In this document: piece after piece, positions 39,501-45,500 of the stretch
Layout: each line of letters opens with the position of its first letter
Position numbering within the stretch: position 1 is the first letter of the stretch
Source: Pyxicephalus adspersus
Taxonomy: Eukaryota; Chordata; Amphibia; Anura; Pyxicephalidae
Assembly: GCF_032062135.1 (NCBI RefSeq)
Contig: NC_092859.1
Coordinates: 23,913,549 to 23,977,548 of the forward strand
Length of the DNA stretch: 64,000 bases
Direction: 5' to 3'
The notes under the pieces: generated by a model
The model's input: the letters and a program-made list of their open reading frames with translations, nothing else
What the model was told of the DNA's origin: nothing
Database searches by the model: none
Translations under genes and position numbers: made by a program

Positions 39501-42500
39501 CTGTATGTTGTTGTGATGTCATACGAGTCAACCTTCAATTAATATAAACTTTCTGGTCTTTAGTGATTAACAGACGGGGCCAATATAGGTGGGAGGACAT
39601 TAAATTGCAGACCGCTGTAAAGTCATTAAACATAATTGTCACATAAAAGTGATATGGTGTTACAAACATGGGATTATGGAACTGAACAAAGTCCTTTTGT
39701 TTCAAATGTTTCATTGAAGATATGGTTTTATTATTTGTTTACTCAGACAATTATCTTGTCACAATGTACAGTCCGGGTGAAGTGTGGATGTTTTTTCCCC
39801 CATTCCCCTCTCCTGTATGTCTTTCTTTAATGTTTAGTTCTATAAGTGTTGCTGTGTCTGCTTTCTGTAAGTGAAGAGGGATAGTTCATATAAACAACAA
39901 TAATACAATATATTGTGAACCAAGTCATTTATTGAAAGAGCCATTACAATATGCAATGGTTACATAATAGTCACGCCATATTCAGTAAAAAGCATTGTTT
40001 TCTCCTTGGCAGGGGATGGGTTGAGTAGCTGGTGGAGGTTTCTGTTTTTCTGACCCATTTTTGGGTTGATTTTTCCGACTTTTTCTTCTTGTTGTTTCCT
40101 GCTCTCACTCTGTGTCCTTTTTGCTTTCTTCCTCTTCTGCCCTCTTCTGTCACTTCCCCCTCCACCCCACACACACTGTCCTTTCTGCTTCCACCCCTCT
40201 CTTTGCTCCCCCTTTCCCCATCCATGGCTCATTCTTTGAAGTTGATCCCATTGTGGGGACTCCACGACGTAGACCTATCTCCTTCTGTCCTTGCTGTGCC
40301 CACGAAGGTAAAGTAGCTTTCCTCCGCGGCTGGCATCCTATTGTCACCTCTGGCTCATTGTGGTAGACCTCGGACCCTCACCTTGCTCTATCATCACCCC
40401 GCTGCTTCTAGTGATCGCTGCATGAACGTGAGCTCACTTTAAGGGGGATTGGAATCTACATAGATTTAGAAGGAGGGGCGTTGTGAGATGTTGGATACAG
40501 TGCTGTTTGTATAAATTTGTCTGCCGTCATCATTATTTTATCTCTGATTAAAATCTTCTGGCAGTATGGAGGGGGTATTCTCTAAAATTGTAGAAATGAA
40601 AAATCAGATTTAAAACAAAATAAATTTCCCATTTTAAAAAAAAATGTTTATTAAAAAGTAGATGTAAATCCTAACTGAAAGAAATGTATGTTCTCTGCAT
40701 TGTGAATATAGATAGTGAATAGTGAATATTCTATATACATATAGAAATGTCTTCTTTTTTATTTCTTGCAGCCACTTCCTGTCTACATGCACTCAGGCAG
40801 TGACTGCATTGCATTCTTCAGGGTATTTCTTGATGGTGACAACAGTGCACCAAGCCTGCATATTGTATAAAAGGTCACTTCATCTCCTATATGATAGGGT
40901 GCAGGGTTTACACCAGCTTGGAAATCTGAGAATTCAGATCAGCTTTTTACATTTTCATCAACAAAATAATGTTTATTGTGAAAAAAGTATTTTGCAAAAA
41001 CACTTTAAAAACTCAAACCAATATCCTGAATATTGATGGATCAAGCATATTATAGGAATGTCAACAGTCCATCTGATCGATATCTGCTTGGATATTGAAA
41101 AGGCGGGAGGGAAGACTTGTTTGCACTTCATCATCCATTCACATGTATGGCCAAATATAGAACTAAAACTTCTATAAAGCAAATTTTGTTCATTTTTTCT
41201 GTTTTTCCTGTGTGTGAAGTTTCGTTTTGTGTCATCATTTGCATCTGTTTGACTATAAAATATTGATAAAACTAATTGTTGCTGCAGTGCATGCATCTTG
41301 TGTTATGCACAATTTCTCTCTAATGTGTGGCCAATACTTCATTGGCTCACCCAGGACCAAACTTTTTCTATAGTTTGAAAACTAGATGCATAAATCATTT
41401 ATTGAGCCCAGGGGCTGAGCAAAATTAAAAGTTTTCACATTGCTTGCTAAAAATGTTGGCAGTTTAATTAGGAGCAATGGGAAAATAAAAAGAAAGAAGG
41501 TTTTTAGAGGAACAATGCTTTTTTGAGTGGCCCCCTAACAGTAAGTGAAGTTTATATTTTTAAACCATTTTTTTTTTTAACATTTAGGTAAAGCAGTGTT
41601 CTCCCCAGCCCCTTTTATCTGGGCGCACCACCTGGCACTTATCAGTAACCACCCCATTCATCCCACCGGCTTAAAACGTTTTTGGGGTTCATCACTGTAA
41701 AGTATTTCTTTCTAAATCACACTTTGACTGCACCCAGAAAAAAAAATCGTTGACCACTGTTTTTTTATCCTACAAAGTTATCATTGAGTGATCTTTATGT
41801 GAGATCTTTTTTTCTAATCACATGACTTTGGTAATGAACAAAGCCCTTTATTTTATTTTTACGCAATTATTGATTTTGTTTTCAGGCAGTTAGCAACTAA
41901 TTCAGCAGTTAGCAACTAATTATTTTATTTTGAATGGCAAATCAGCGCACCTCCAGAGGTCAACTGCATTACAGGGCAACCCAAAGTGCACTATGCTCCA
42001 AAAAAATAGATAATATTAAAACTAAGTCCTGCTGGTGAATATTGGTTTTATACCAATGGTAATAACGAATGTTGATATTACATCAAATGCTACGTGTTTC
42101 AATCCACAAAACGTTTAGGCTGCGGTGCCCTTGGTTCTGGTGTAAATGGATCCTAATTTTTTTGTTGGAAGGAGACAAATTACCAGCAATAGGAGTTATT
42201 TTCCTGCTTGTTGCAGTGTTGTCTATTGACCTTGTTGATTGGTTTACTGTTAGTTGCAGGGTGGATGTCTGCTGTGTATGCGCTAGTCTAAGTTATACGT
42301 TTCCCTGATATAGTCATAAATAACATCAACATCTATACAGCATTTTTGATCGTTCCAATACCACCAAGATATTGAATTGTTAGGAAAACGCACTTTGCAT
42401 TCTTTTCATGTTTTATGGGATTGGTTCTTTAAAGTGCAACTCCCACCAGAAAATTATTTTAAAAAACAAAAAAAATCACCCTTTCATTAAGTACTGGGAA

Positions 42501-45500
42501 AAAAAATCAATGTAGTTCATAAATTCCACTAAGATAACTCTTTCTTTTAACCATCTTTATGGTATTGACTCACAATCCTCAGCACAGCAGATGTCAGAGT
42601 GGAAAATTTTGCCCAATATAGCAATCAGGGCTTTATCAAATTTGGCATTCAAACATATTTATTCTCTTGTTTTTAATACACATGTTTTAAGAAGGAAATA
42701 TATATTTAACTGTTTGGCTGGAGTTCTGCTTTAATACTTGTGGCAGCTATCCTGTGTCAGAGTCTTCCCTTTTGTCTCTGTAGTATCTGTCCTGTTCTCA
42801 TGTTGGTGCGGTTTTGTACCAAGCTGTGATTGCATAGTCCCCCACGCACACACTTACTTGTTAGGTTATGTACACACTGCAGATGATTCTCATCTGATTC
42901 CCGCCTTAGTGCTAGTCCCAGATGAGAATCGGACGTGTGTACAGCAGCTGTTTGAAGTTGTTTTTGGATCCATCCTGGTGGATCCTCAAATGACAGAAGA
43001 CAAAAGACCGCAATTTTATTGTTGGAAACTGTTGTGTGTGTGTGTGTACATAGCCCTAGACAGTATCACATCCTGTCCTCTGTCTGTCCAGGAGAGAAAA
43101 GCAGCACTTCACAGAGCAGAGTACAATATTAAAGAGTACCTGTTGTAGCATTCAGCAGTGCACTTGTCACTATAAACGAATGAATATTTTGTCAGTTTTG
43201 TGGCAGATTGACATCATTAGATACAACAGAAACGTATCGGTGAAATAGGAGCTTTAGAAATATGTTAGAGAGAGATGCACAGAAACCAAGTTATAAGCAC
43301 AAGGATCTGCAAGCCTTCAATAAGTCAGGCTTTACTGCGCTGCACAAATACTTCTGGCATTGGAAGCTGCTGGAAAATGTTCAACCATCCTATAGGAAGA
43401 GGGAGAACTCATGGGGGGTCCCAGCAGTGTGATGATATCCATTGGTTGTCAGTTAATATCTGAAACAGCTGATGCAAAAATCCACCTACATCCTGGAAAA
43501 TGTCTAATGCTAAGGTGCAAAATATGTCAACAAAACCTGGGAAAAAAGTTGAGAAAATGTTAAAAAGTTATTGGAAGCTGGTTTATTTAGTAATACTGAA
43601 TATTCTGATGACAGCCCTATTTGTGTATGGACAACCAACTCAATAATGTCAGAAGGTGGCTCCAACTTTAAAAATCCTTTGTCCCAAACCCATCTCTTCC
43701 CATGGATAACTGGTTATATGGCAGAGTTGGGTGGGTTCAGGTTCCTGCTTGGCACTTCCTCCTCTCCCGTATGCTCAGCTTTGGGCAGATTCCCCCCTTC
43801 CCTCCCCTCCGGCTTTGTGTTTTTGATTTGCCCCATTGCATTGTTCTCCACTTGTTATCCCTTCCAGCTCTGACACCATGTTTCTTTCATAGGGATGGGT
43901 AAGAAGGACGACCCCAAATTAATGCAGGAGTGGTTTCGCCTGGTGCAGGAGAAGAACGCGCTGGTCCGATACGAGTCTGAGCTGATGATATTGTGAGTTA
44001 CATACAGCCTAATTATCCAAAATCCAATTTTTCTTTTCTCTTTTTATTTTATTTATATATATATACTTTTTATGCAATTTAGCAGACATCATCTCAGCCT
44101 TACCTGCTGCTGTTCCTGACAGACACAGGGCACTCACTTCCTATATCTGAGTACTGAGTTGGCAGAACTGTTGGCTCTGATCACGTAATTAGCTACAATG
44201 TTGGGTTACATGAAGTACCAGCTAATGAAATTTTTGGGGGGGGGGGGTTTACACAGTGTACAGAACCACACTTAATTATGCTTCGCTTACAAGCAAATTG
44301 TATTTGATCAGCGTCATTGGATAGTAATCCTCGCGTTAATCTTGTTTTATAGAAAGCAGAGAATCGTCTGCTGCATTGTGACTGAGCACTTTGTACAACA
44401 AATATATAAAACTAAATACAATGCCATATAGCCGTCTGGGTTAGGCTGCCAACACGTGCAAATGTCATCACTGGAAGCAATCGTTTCGAGCACAAAGAGT
44501 GACAGATGAGTGAATGAGCACTGCACACACAGCGCTGTTCTGTTCTATGGAGAGGTGAGGAACAACCGGCTGTCCTCTTCTCCATTGACATGTATAGCGG
44601 TTGTTCTCCATCAGTCGTTCATGGATCCATGGACGACATTGGGCCACCGCTGTACATATGTCAGATTCTTGCCCAAGACAAGCACAACTAGCCTAAATCC
44701 ACATTCATCTACACATTCTAAATCTACACATACATAGGGTTTATTTGGGTGATTTTTTTACACAGGCTTAAAGGAGATTTTTAATTTGTCAACACCAATT
44801 TGAACCCCTTGGTAATTAAAAGTTTGTTGTATAAAAATTTGTTGTATAAAAACATAATTAGAGTGTTGAGCAGAGATGGCCCCAGACTTTTTGCTGATCC
44901 CAAGGGTAAAAGGGGTTTGGCAGGTAAGTAGGTCCTTTTTTTTCTTTAAAAAAATGCTACCTGCAGCAGAACCTTCACTTCTGCTCATGATGGGACCGGC
45001 CCTGGGAAAACTCACTAATGATTTAGGTTACTTTACTTGACTTCTTTATGTCTGGAAGTTAGATTTTGATGTCTGATTCTAAACACACATTAATTTTCTG
45101 TGGATATAAATGAATTGAAATGTGCCATTAATTCTGAATTGTTTCTTCTTAGTGCTCGGGAGCTGGAACTAGAAGATAGACAGAGCCGGTTACAGCAAGA
45201 GTTGCGAGAGCGGATGGCAGTGGAGGGTGAGTATTACACAAGGATAATATTCAAGTTCAGGTGTCCTTTATATACAACCTAACCGAAAGTCCCCTACAAC
45301 GCCATATCACAACAAAAGAAATCATCTCAATTCTTTTACAAATAGATTTTTTTGGCAAAAATATATATTACAATAATACACCAAAAATTAAAAAGAGACA
45401 AAAACCAAAAATAGAATGCCAAAGCAAAGGGCAAACAACTACTACTACCCCACACATCACAATTCAAAAGGATAAAAACACAAGAGACATAAAAACAAAT

